Shown: positions 14,551 through 20,136 of the stretch, piece by piece | How the letters are laid out: each line of letters starts with the position of its first letter | Numbering within the stretch: position 1 is the stretch's first letter | Assembly: GCA_036271015.1 (NCBI GenBank) | Contig: DATBBL010000385.1 | Coordinates: 1 to 20,136 of the forward strand | Length of the DNA: 20,136 bases | Direction: 5' to 3' | DNA from: DASUAS01 sp036271015 | GTDB lineage: Bacteria > Actinomycetota > Acidimicrobiia > IMCC26256 > DASPTH01 | Position numbers and translations under genes: made by a program | Notes under the pieces: model-generated | Database searches by the model: none | What the model was told of the DNA's origin: nothing | The model's input: only the letters and a program-made list of their open reading frames with translations

Positions 14551-15456
14551 CACGAGGTGGTCGAGCGTCCGGCGCCGGTCGGTGTCGGTCCCGGTGGGGA
14601 TGGCGACGAAGTCGGTGGCGCCGATCTCCTCCAGACGCGCCAGCTGCGCGGTGACCGACCGCTCGTCACCGACGATCGAGACGTCGGCGGGGCCGGCGAC
14701 TCCCTCCTGGTCGAGCACCGCGCGGTAGACGGGGATGTCGCCGTACCCGGCCAGCTGCTCACCCGCCTCGGCCCGGCCTCGGGCCTCGTCGTCGGTGACG
14801 ATGGTGGGCAGTGCGACGACGACGCGCGGTGACGGTCGCCCGGCCGCCGCCGCGGCCGCAGTGAGCTGCGGCACGATCTGCTGCTCGAGCACGACCGGCC
14901 CGGTGCACCAGGTGATGGTGCCGTCCGCGACGCCACCAGCGAGCGCCAACATCCGCGGTTGCAGCGCGGCGAGGAGCACCGTCGGGGCCGAAGCGCCCGG
15001 CACCGTGAGTCGCCCGCGCGCGGTGATCGTCTCGCCTCGGGCGTCGACCGCGCCGACGCGCAGCAGGGGCAACAGCGCCGCCAGGTACTCGCGCATGTGC
15101 CGGGCGGGACGGTCGTAGGAGAGCCCGTAGGCGCCTTCGATCGCCATTCGGTGCGACAGGCCCAACCCGAGCACGAGCCGGCCGTCGGACGCGGCATTGG
15201 TGGTGAGCGCCTGCGCCGCCAGTGCCATCGGGTGACGGGGATACGTCGGGACGACCGACGTGCCGAGCTCGACGCCACTGGTCTCGCGCCCGGCGAGCGC
15301 GAGCACGGTGAGCGCGTCGAACCCCGAGCTCTGCGGGAGCCACAGCGATGCGAAGCCCTGCTCGGCCGTCGCCACGATCCGCGCCACGGTCTCGTCGAGC
15401 GGGCGGTACTCCTTGGTGGGGAAGAACACGCCGATCCGCATGGGTCGGGTCATCAT
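14536..15456 (-). CDS. LLM-class, probably F420-dependent, oxidoreductase
   Basis: 306 residues of a luciferase-like TIM barrel. Seen: MRIGVFFPT start (6-14), GFASLWLPQ (34-42), ELGTSVVPTYPRHPMALAAQALT (63-85), LVLGLGLSHRMAIEGAYGLSYDRPARHMREYL (94-125), and LLAALQPRMLALAGGVADGTITWCTGP (161-187). The GLGxSH and RPxRHMREYL signatures are those of F420-dependent LLM enzymes of the TIGR03564-like group, as far as I recall; the cofactor assignment is by family. Possible ATG starts are at 15456, 15453 and 15441 (on this strand); the last begins right at the conserved core, none has a well-spaced Shine-Dalgarno. It lies 28 bases downstream of the small CxxC protein gene on the same strand, so co-transcription is likely. 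A PPOX-class F420 enzyme is encoded nearby on the other strand, consistent with an F420-using host. Confidence 0.9.
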   Translation of the reverse strand: MMTRPMRIGVFFPTKEYRPLDETVARIVATAEQGFASLWLPQSSGFDALTVLALAGRETSGVELGTSVVPTYPRHPMALAAQALTTNAASDGRLVLGLGLSHRMAIEGAYGLSYDRPARHMREYLAALLPLLRVGAVDARGETITARGRLTVPGASAPTVLLAALQPRMLALAGGVADGTITWCTGPVVLEQQIVPQLTAAAAAAGRPSPRVVVALPTIVTDDEARGRAEAGEQLAGYGDIPVYRAVLDQEGVAGPADVSIVGDERSVTAQLARLEEIGATDFVAIPTGTDTDRRRTLDHLVSLDA

Positions 15457-15484
15457 TCCCGAGATCGCGCCCGGGACGCCGGTC

Positions 15485-16045
15485 TCACTCGGTGGGCGAC
15501 CCGCACCCGGTGGGCCAGTACCACGCCGACGAGACGATCAGCGGCTCGAGCGGATCGCCACCAGCTCGGCGTCGCCGCGCCGCCTTCCCCGGACCGAAGC
15601 GCCGAACCAGCTCCAGCCCCTGCCCCACCTCCTCGATCCGCTCGGCGTCGCCGCCCGTCGCCAGCGCCCGATCCAGGAGCCGGTGCCACCGACGCCAGTG
15701 CCGCGCCGCGAGCACCGCCGAGAGCTCGGTCGCGGCGGCGAGGACCTCGGCGCAAGAGAACGACCGCCCCGCGGACGATCGCGGCCCGCACACCAGGCAG
15801 AGCAGCGCGCTCTCCATCGTCGACCGCTCCAACCGGACCACCGGGAACCGGCCCATCGGACCGAACGCCAGGGGATCCGCGAACCACGGGAGCGCGCGTC
15901 CACACCGCTTGCACCGCCCGGTCCTCCCCTCACCCGCCAGCGGCACCCGGGCCACGACGAGCTGACGCCATGGCGTCGCCCGGGGGACGGTGCACCCGGC
16001 CGCCACGGCGAGCTCCCGTGCGGTGACCTCGGTGTCGGTCACCAC
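15485..16045 (-). CDS. Small protein with two CxxC pairs (possible zinc ribbon), function unknown
   Basis: 186 residues from the GTG at 16045; GGGAG (16059-16055 on this strand) is nine bases upstream, and a second GTG follows at 16042. The open frame extends to 16201 but that section is low-complexity, Arg/Gly-rich sequence. The protein has CKRC (45-48) and CLVC (83-86), separated by 34 residues, a layout that fits a four-Cys zinc site. Around them are aromatic/proline-rich residues (ALPWFADPLAFGPMGRFPVV) and then a helical C-terminal half with ARHWRRWHRLLDRAL (114-128) and a basic stretch (155-161, KAARRRR). Codon use with GC at third positions resembles the neighbours, supporting a real gene. 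I do not recognise the family; a DNA/RNA-binding or nuclease-accessory role would be guesswork. Likely co-transcribed with the LLM gene downstream. Confidence 0.65.
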   Translation of the reverse strand: MVTDTEVTARELAVAAGCTVPRATPWRQLVVARVPLAGEGRTGRCKRCGRALPWFADPLAFGPMGRFPVVRLERSTMESALLCLVCGPRSSAGRSFSCAEVLAAATELSAVLAARHWRRWHRLLDRALATGGDAERIEEVGQGLELVRRFGPGKAARRRRAGGDPLEPLIVSSAWYWPTGCGSPTE

Positions 16046-16114
16046 TCCATCTTGCTCCCGGGCGGACCGGGCACGCCCGTGCCTGCCGTCACCCGCGGCA
16101 TCGGACGCGCAGGG

Positions 16115-16144
16115 AGGCCGGTCGAGCCGTCGCCCGACCGGCCT
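16115..16144. repeat. Perfect inverted repeat in the divergent region upstream of the SixA operon
   Basis: AGGCCGGTCG (16115-16124) and CGACCGGCCT (16135-16144) are perfect reverse complements around the 10-base spacer AGCCGTCGCC. It lies between two divergent starts (16045 minus, 16280 plus), so it is not a terminator of either gene. It may be an operator, or the terminator of an unrecognised short transcript, although no T-run follows on either strand. Confidence 0.55.
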
Positions 16145-16180
16145 ACCGCCACCCAGCGACCTTGGTGAGTGACGCTCCGC

Positions 16181-16197
16181 TCGACGGAATACGTCGA
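16181..16197. promoter_or_regulatory. Candidate operator palindrome upstream of the SixA operon
   Basis: TCGACG (16181-16186) - GAATA - CGTCGA (16192-16197) is a perfect 6-5-6 inverted repeat, a size usual for dimeric bacterial regulators. It sits directly upstream of the candidate promoter at 16203-16232. Which protein would bind is unknown. Confidence 0.4.
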
Positions 16198-16202
16198 CCA
16201 CC

Positions 16203-16232
16203 GTGACGGGGATTGGAGACGCGACCTACGCT
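16203..16232 (+). promoter_or_regulatory. Candidate sigma-70-type promoter for the SixA operon
   Basis: GTGACG (16203-16208; four of six matches to TTGACA) and TACGCT (16227-16232; TAnnnT) are separated by 18 bases. The predicted start, near 16239, would give a leader of about 20 bases to the mini-ORF ATG and include the strong Shine-Dalgarno AGGGAGGG (16244-16251). Read by eye; no other promoter is clearer in the 234-base gap. Confidence 0.35.
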
Positions 16233-16259
16233 GAGACCAGCCCAGGGAGGGAGAGCCCG

Positions 16260-16283
16260 ATGGGTCAACTCCCGGCGCGGTGA
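16260..16283 (+). other. Possible 7-codon leader ORF overlapping the SixA start
   Basis: ATG at 16260 opens a seven-codon frame (MGQLPAR) whose TGA stop (16281-16283) overlaps the SixA GTG start (16280-16282). The only strong Shine-Dalgarno here, AGGGAGGG (16244-16251), is eight bases before this ATG and about 28 before the GTG, so ribosomes recruited there would translate the mini-ORF first and reach SixA by coupling. This could also reflect chance or a sequencing indel that split one N-terminus, but the SixA homologues begin at the GTG. Confidence 0.4.
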
Positions 16284-16792
16284 AGCTCGTGTACCTCCTC
16301 CGGCACGCCAAGTCGAGCTGGGACGACCCGTCCGTTCCCGATCACGACCGTCCGCTCGCACCGCGGGGACGGCGAGCGGCGCAGCGGATGAGCGACCACG
16401 CCCGGGGCGCGGGCATCGCGCCCGCGCTCGTGCTGTGCTCGACCGCGCGCCGGGCCACCGAGACCCTCGACGCGATCGTGCCCGCGCTCCAACCCCCGCC
16501 CGACGTCCGCCGCGAGGACGAGCTCTACGGCGCCTCGGCCGACGAGCTCGTGCACCGGCTCCGCGCCATCCCTCCATCGGTGCCGTCGGCACTGGTGATC
16601 GGGCACAACCCCGGCATCGAGTCAGCCGCGCTCGCGCTCGCCGGCAGTGGCGACCGGGCGCTGCTCGCCCGGCTCCGCGACAAGATGCCGACCGGCGCCC
16701 TGGCGACGCTCGAGCTCAACGGCGAGTGGACGGATGCCGCGACCGGTGCCGCTCACCTGCTGTCGTTCGTCGTCCCGCGAGAGCTGCCGTGA
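16280..16792 (+). CDS. SixA-like histidine phosphatase
   Basis: 170 residues of the histidine phosphatase (phosphoglycerate mutase-like) superfamily, SixA branch. The catalytic LLRHAKSSW motif holds Arg8 and nucleophile His9; RPLAPRGRRAA (24-34), STARRATET (54-62, phosphate-binding Arg), and VIGHNPGIE with His109 complete the active site. SixA of E. coli removes phosphate from phosphohistidine proteins; many short members have other or unknown targets, so the substrate is open. Start: GTG at 16280, matching the family N-terminus (KLVYLLRHAKSS); it lacks its own well-spaced ribosome site and overlaps a mini-ORF stop. The TGA stop overlaps the next gene's GTG start. First gene of an apparent three-gene operon with an Nfu_N/HEAT protein and an F420 enzyme. 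Confidence 0.93.
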   Translation: MKLVYLLRHAKSSWDDPSVPDHDRPLAPRGRRAAQRMSDHARGAGIAPALVLCSTARRATETLDAIVPALQPPPDVRREDELYGASADELVHRLRAIPPSVPSALVIGHNPGIESAALALAGSGDRALLARLRDKMPTGALATLELNGEWTDAATGAAHLLSFVVPRELP

Positions 16793-17961
16793 CGGACGAG
16801 GACACCATGCCGACGCTGGGCCCCGAGCTCGACGCGGCCCGCGCGCAGGTGGTCGCGCGGAACCTGACCGTGAACGCCTTCGGGCTCCTCACGCCGCTCG
16901 TGGCCTCGCGCGAGCTCTCGCTCGAGGCACTCGGACCGGTCAAGCAGCTGCAGAAGCGCTTCTTCTCCGACACGCCGTGGACGCGGGAAGACGACGAGGC
17001 CCTCGCCGACGCGATCGGTCCCGGTGCGGGCCCCACCGTCCGCCACGAGCTCGAGCCCGGCCTGACGCTCGGCTGGGGCTGGGAGGACGGCCGGTTCCGG
17101 CTGCGCGTCTCGAGCGATGCGCCGACGGCCCCTCCCGCCCGGGACGACACGACCGACGTCGAGCTGGGCCAGCTGTTCGACGGCGTCGTGGTCCCGGAGG
17201 CGACGCCCAGCCCGCGCACGATCCGCTTCGCGACACCTCCGATCCACGCCGGGCCCAGCCGCGCCTACACCGCGGCCACCGCGGACGCGGACCCGCGCGT
17301 GGCCCGGATCTTCCGTGCCTTCGACGACGTGACCGACCTGCTCGTCGGCCCCGACTTCGTGGCGGTGACGGTCTCGCGCCCCGGCCGCTGGGAGTCACTG
17401 CTCGCTCCGATGCTGCACGCCGTCACCGACGAGTTCACCGCCGAACGCGACGGCGAGCCTCCTCCCCCCTCGCCGCCCAGCACCGCCTCGGGCGACACCG
17501 GCTCCGGTCCGGGTCAGGTGCGCGACCGTCCCGAGCGCCGGCTCGGACGCGCCTGGACGGAGCTCGGTCACCTCCGGGCCGACCGACCGGAGGACGTCGA
17601 TCGACTCGTCGCGGCCGCGCACGACGACAACCCGGCGCACCGTCAGGTCGCGGCCGCCCTGCTGGCCGACGCTCCCCCCGACGTGGCCATGCCGGCATGG
17701 GCGCAGCTGCTCGGTGATCCCAGCCGGATGGTGCGGCGCAGCGTCGTCGACGTCGTCGTCGGCGCCGACCGCGAGGCGACGCGTTCGCTCCTCGAGCAGG
17801 CGCTCGACGACACCGACGCCTGGGTCCGATGGAAAGCGCTGCGGGGCATCGCCGCCCTGGGTGTGGGTGCGAGCCGCCGCGCCGTCGAGACCCGCGCCTC
17901 CGATCCCGACTTCCGTGTCCGCCTCGAAGCGACGCGGATCCTCTCCGGCGGCCAGGGGTGA
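16789..17961 (+). CDS. Nfu_N domain plus HEAT-repeat protein (CvfC-like architecture)
   Basis: 390 residues from the GTG at 16789, which overlaps the SixA stop (GTGA). ATG 16807, with GAGG five bases upstream, is an equally possible start. Three parts: an N-terminal domain of unknown type (about 7-110: ARAQVVARNLTVNAFGLLTPLVASRELSL, then PVKQLQKRFFSDTPW and GLTLGWGWEDGRFRLRV); an Nfu N-terminal domain (about 136-215: PEATPSPRTIRF ... VARIFRAFDDVTDLLVGPDFVAVTV ... WESLLAPMLHAV); and, after a Pro/Ser linker (222-243), alpha-helical HEAT-like repeats (254-386), e.g. DPSRMVRRSVVDVV and DDTDAWVRWKALRGIAAL. The NifU CxxC Fe-S-binding domain is absent. Nfu_N joined to HEAT repeats recalls the Firmicutes conserved virulence factor C (CvfC) layout. 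Probably a cytoplasmic scaffold; its partners are unknown. Confidence 0.82.
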   Translation: MTDEDTMPTLGPELDAARAQVVARNLTVNAFGLLTPLVASRELSLEALGPVKQLQKRFFSDTPWTREDDEALADAIGPGAGPTVRHELEPGLTLGWGWEDGRFRLRVSSDAPTAPPARDDTTDVELGQLFDGVVVPEATPSPRTIRFATPPIHAGPSRAYTAATADADPRVARIFRAFDDVTDLLVGPDFVAVTVSRPGRWESLLAPMLHAVTDEFTAERDGEPPPPSPPSTASGDTGSGPGQVRDRPERRLGRAWTELGHLRADRPEDVDRLVAAAHDDNPAHRQVAAALLADAPPDVAMPAWAQLLGDPSRMVRRSVVDVVVGADREATRSLLEQALDDTDAWVRWKALRGIAALGVGASRRAVETRASDPDFRVRLEATRILSGGQG

Positions 17962-18374
17962 CCGACGAAGAGGCTCGACGGCGAGTCGCTGCCGCGCGCG
18001 TCGCGCGCCTGGCGTCCGTCGATCCGAACGGCCGGCCCCACGTCGTGCCGTGCTGCTTCGCACTCTCCGGCGATCGAATCGTCTCGGTCGTCGACCAGAA
18101 GCCGAAGCAGACCCTGCAGCTCCGACGCCTCGAGAACATCCGCCGGTGCCCGGATGTCCAGCTCGTCGTCGACCACTACGACGACGACTGGACCGTGCTG
18201 TGGTGGGTGCGGGTGTCCGGGCAGGGCCGGGTCGTCGACCGCGGCCCCGCACGCGACGCGGCGGTCGACCTCTTGGCGACGAAATACGAGCAATACCGTC
18301 ACCAACGCCCGGCCGGGCCCGTGCTCGTGATCGACATCACCCGGATCATCAGCTGGCAGGCGACCACCAGCTGA
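17958..18374 (+). CDS. PPOX-class F420-dependent oxidoreductase (Rv0121-like)
   Basis: 138 residues from the GTG at 17958, overlapping the preceding stop as GTGA; upstream in-frame codons lie inside the HEAT gene and are not family sequence. The split-barrel flavin/F420 fold is seen in ARVARLASVDPNGRPHVVPCCFAL (14-37), DRIVSVVDQKPKQTLQLRRLENIRRCPDVQLVVDHYDDDW (39-78), and VRVSGQGRVVD (84-94). DHYDDDW and LRRLENI patterns match the mycobacterial Rv0121-type (TIGR03668) subfamily of F420-binding PPOX proteins. Family knowledge: binds coenzyme F420 and may reduce small molecules; the natural substrate is unknown. Last gene of the SixA-Nfu_N/HEAT unit; the 82-base gap to the next gene contains only a weak stem, ATGGCGA/TCGCCGT (18376-18382 with 18393-18399), without a T-run. 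Confidence 0.9.
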   Translation: MTDEEARRRVAAARVARLASVDPNGRPHVVPCCFALSGDRIVSVVDQKPKQTLQLRRLENIRRCPDVQLVVDHYDDDWTVLWWVRVSGQGRVVDRGPARDAAVDLLATKYEQYRHQRPAGPVLVIDITRIISWQATTS

Positions 18375-18444
18375 TGGCGACGGGAGCCCATCGCCGTGCA
18401 AGATGCGTGCCGGCACCACGAGCGCTACGAAGTCGCGCCGAACC

Positions 18445-18451
18445 AAGGAGG
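18445..18451 (+). promoter_or_regulatory. Strong ribosome-binding site deciding the start at 18457
   Basis: AAGGAGG is a near-perfect Shine-Dalgarno, five bases before the GTG at 18457. It favours that start over the in-frame ATG at 18403, which has none. Confidence 0.75.
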
Positions 18452-18456
18452 CGATC

Positions 18457-18756
18457 GTGCACGCACGGCTCACGACGGTCGAGTTCGACACCGCGGATCA
18501 CCGGAGAGAAGCGGTCAAGCTGATGAGCGCCGCGGTGCAGGCCATACGCGCGATGCAGGGCTTCGAAGCCGCGTACTACCTGGACGTCGACGAGCTGCAC
18601 ATCGTGTCGGTCCTCATGTTCGACAGTGAGGAGGACCTCCTCCACGCAACCGGACCGGAGTACGAGGCGCTACAGCAGCGAGCGCGCGCGACGGGCGCCA
18701 AGTTCACGCGCACCGATGGGTACCGGGTGATGGCGTTCGCCACCAACACCGAGTAG
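18457..18756 (+). CDS. Small alpha/beta protein, possibly dimeric alpha-beta-barrel type; function unknown
   Basis: 99 residues from the GTG at 18457, set by the ribosome-binding site AAGGAGG. The predicted order is beta (ARLTTVEF, 3-10), helix (HRREAVKLMSAAVQAIRAM, 15-33), beta (GFEAAYYLDV, 35-44), beta (ELHIVSVLMFDS, 46-57), helix (EEDLLHATGPEYEALQQRARAT, 58-79), beta (GYRVMAFAT, 88-96). This is the ferredoxin-like layout of the dimeric alpha-beta-barrel superfamily (antibiotic-biosynthesis monooxygenase-like or stress-response barrel proteins). No catalytic signature stands out, so the function is unassigned. It has its own translation signal and 82 bases separate it from the F420 enzyme gene, so whether it belongs to that operon is unclear. 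Confidence 0.75.
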   Translation: MHARLTTVEFDTADHRREAVKLMSAAVQAIRAMQGFEAAYYLDVDELHIVSVLMFDSEEDLLHATGPEYEALQQRARATGAKFTRTDGYRVMAFATNTE

Positions 18757-18803
18757 GCCTGTCACCGGCTCGACCACAGTCGCTCGGGGTCACGGCGTCG
18801 TCA

Positions 18804-18852
18804 CTGCGAGGGCGTCGACGGTGACGCCCGGCATCAGGGAATACCCTCGCAG
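18804..18852. repeat. Inverted repeat touching the sensor-kinase ribosome-binding site
   Basis: CTGCGAGGG (18804-18812) is the perfect reverse complement of CCCTCGCAG (18844-18852), 31 bases apart. The interval holds a nested perfect stem GCGTC (18812-18816) and GACGC (18823-18827). The right outer arm overlaps AGGGG (18851-18855), the likely Shine-Dalgarno of the kinase, and also TACCCT (18842-18847), a possible -10. It may therefore be an operator over a promoter, or, if transcribed, a fold that hides the ribosome site. Confidence 0.45.
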
Positions 18853-18860
18853 GGGTGAGC

Positions 18861-20136
18861 GTGGCGAGGCGCCCGGAGGAGGCCGGACCCACTCTCACCA
18901 CCCGCGTGGTGATCGCGAGCGGGCTCCTTGCGCTCCTGGGCGTCGCCATCTTCGTGGTCCTGCTGCTCGCGATCAATCGCCAGCGCGACGCGGCCGCGCT
19001 GACCGCTGATTCCCAGCGAGTCCTCCTTGCCGCCACCAGGCTGGAGCGACGCGCCATCGACCTGGAGACCGGCGAACGCGGGTTCGTCATCACCCGCGAG
19101 GAGGCGTTTCTCCAGCCGTGGACCGCGGCGCGCCGGGCGATACCCGGCGACAGTCGCGAGCTGAACCGGCTCGCGACGGTTCCAGCACAACACCGACGGG
19201 CGCGGCGCATCACCGACGCCATTGCGTCCTACCTCCGCGACTACTCGATCCCGCTCGTGGAGGCGGCACGGCGGAACGATCCGTCGGCCGGAACGGTCAC
19301 AACCACTGCGGCGGGCAAGCGTCGCATCGACGCGCTACGAGCGCAGTTCGACGGATTCGTCACCTCCGTGCGCAAGACCGCCGAGACCCGCAAGGATCGC
19401 GCCGACGATGATGCGCGGCAGGCCGTCATCGCCGCCTCCGTCGGTTTCGTGGCGTGGCTGGTCCTCATCGTGGTGTACTCGGTCTATCTCACGAGAGCGG
19501 TCGTCCGGCCGCTGCGACGGGCCGCGGCGATGGCCGGGCAACTCGCGGAAGGCGACCTCTCGGTCCGAATGCCCGAGACCGGCACCGCCGAGATCCGCAC
19601 CCTCGAACACTCGTTCAACACGATGGGCTCCTCGCTGGAAGCGAGCCGCGCCGAGCTCACCTCCTCGCGTGCGCGTGTCGTCGCGGCCGCGGACGAGACG
19701 CGCCGCCGGATCGAACGTGATCTTCACGACGGCACGCAGCAACGCCTCCTCTCGCTCGCCCTCGAGCTGCGCGCGGCCGAGAACGCGGTGCCCCCGGACG
19801 TGCCAGCACTCAAAGCGCAGTTGTCCGGCACGGCGACAGGCCTGGCCGAGGTCGTCGAGGACCTGCAGGAGATCGCTCGTGGCATCCACCCCGCGGTGCT
19901 CTCGAAGGGAGGCCTCGGAGCCGCCATCAAGGCGCTCGGGCGCCGATCCCTCATCCCGGTGCACCTCGAACTGCGCACCGACCGGCGCTGGTCGGAGCCC
20001 GTCGAGGTGGCGGCCTACTACGTCGTGTCGGAGGCGCTGACCAACGCGGGCAAGCACTCACAGGCCTCGGAGATCAACGTCGAGGTGGCCACCGTCGACG
20101 CCGCGCTCCGGCTCTCGGTGAGCGACGACGGCGTCG
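18861..20136 (+). CDS. Sensor histidine kinase (CHASE3-HAMP-HisKA_3), 3'-truncated
   Basis: 425 residues are visible; the frame is open at the window end. Order: transmembrane helix 1 (about 16-38), extracytoplasmic CHASE3-like sensor region (about 45-180, with RRAIDLETGERGFVITRE at 63-80), transmembrane helix 2 (about 190-211), HAMP (212-265), then the HisKA_3 dimerisation domain with RRRIERDLHDGTQQRLL (281-297) and phospho-acceptor His289, and the start of the ATPase domain with Asn395 in SEALTNAGKHS (390-400) and SDDGV at the edge (the D-x-G box). This is a NarL/LuxR-type two-component sensor; a response regulator gene would be expected just downstream, outside the window. The start is GTG 18861 (AGGGG five bases upstream); GTG 18855, seven bases after TACCCT, would be a leaderless alternative. 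The signal is unknown. Confidence 0.9.
   Translation, partial: MARRPEEAGPTLTTRVVIASGLLALLGVAIFVVLLLAINRQRDAAALTADSQRVLLAATRLERRAIDLETGERGFVITREEAFLQPWTAARRAIPGDSRELNRLATVPAQHRRARRITDAIASYLRDYSIPLVEAARRNDPSAGTVTTTAAGKRRIDALRAQFDGFVTSVRKTAETRKDRADDDARQAVIAASVGFVAWLVLIVVYSVYLTRAVVRPLRRAAAMAGQLAEGDLSVRMPETGTAEIRTLEHSFNTMGSSLEASRAELTSSRARVVAAADETRRRIERDLHDGTQQRLLSLALELRAAENAVPPDVPALKAQLSGTATGLAEVVEDLQEIARGIHPAVLSKGGLGAAIKALGRRSLIPVHLELRTDRRWSEPVEVAAYYVVSEALTNAGKHSQASEINVEVATVDAALRLSVSDDGV

Noticed and set aside
18403..18456. Longer start (ATG 18403) for the small alpha/beta protein
   Set aside because: It has no Shine-Dalgarno and adds a basic tail; AAGGAGG at 18445-18451 clearly serves GTG 18457.
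1..20136. Mobile elements, CRISPR arrays, tRNA or rRNA genes, phage defence genes
   Set aside because: I looked for direct-repeat arrays, transposase or integrase motifs and RNA-gene signatures and found none I could support.

Overview
The window comes from a very GC-rich bacterium with many GTG starts, leaderless-looking starts and a high share of F420/LLM-type flavoenzymes. This points to Actinomycetota. The catabolic mix (LLM oxidoreductases, SDR, aldehyde dehydrogenase, Amidohydro_2 enzymes, tandem CoA-transferase) is reminiscent of environmental Acidimicrobiia or mycobacterial relatives; that placement is inference. I see no rRNA, tRNA, transposase, phage gene or CRISPR array, and composition looks even throughout, so this reads as ordinary chromosome rather than a mobile island.

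Layout. (1) 1-4407, oxidative metabolism: a 5'-truncated LLM flavin oxidoreductase (+), an SDR (-), a succinate-semialdehyde-type aldehyde dehydrogenase (+) and an unusual SnoaL-like/nitroreductase fusion (+), the last two separated by a long imperfect hairpin. (2) 4492-6588, a compact three-gene unit: a small Tat-signal protein, a DUF4331 protein lacking its own signal peptide, and a small protein with a His-rich N-terminus coupled by an ATGA overlap; a perfect 14-bp palindrome covers the first ribosome-binding site. (3) 6576-9586: two divergent Amidohydro_2 metal hydrolases sharing a 135-bp control region, with a TetR regulator coupled to the right-hand one by a GTGA overlap. (4) 9612-12065 (-): a double-length CaiB/BaiF CoA-transferase whose first half lacks the catalytic Asp. 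(5) 12190-14550 (+): a large FtsX/MacB-type permease without an adjacent ATPase. (6) 14536-16045 (-): a second LLM (F420-type) oxidoreductase preceded by a small CxxC...CxxC protein. (7) 16280-18374 (+): SixA-like phosphatase, Nfu_N/HEAT-repeat protein and PPOX-class F420 enzyme, joined by GTGA stop/start overlaps. (8) 18457-20136 (+): a small alpha/beta-barrel-like protein, then a 3'-truncated CHASE3-HAMP-HisKA_3 sensor kinase.

Working together. Regions 1, 3 and 4 look like separate catabolic units handling aldehydes, carboxylates and acyl-CoAs; the TetR protein is the only local DNA-binding regulator and most plausibly controls the amidohydrolase promoters. The two least understood units are the Tat/DUF4331/His-rich operon and the SixA/Nfu_N-HEAT/F420 operon. 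Several short intergenic regions carry perfect inverted repeats (4469-4482, 16115-16144, 16181-16197, 18804-18852), and two of these overlap translation-initiation signals.
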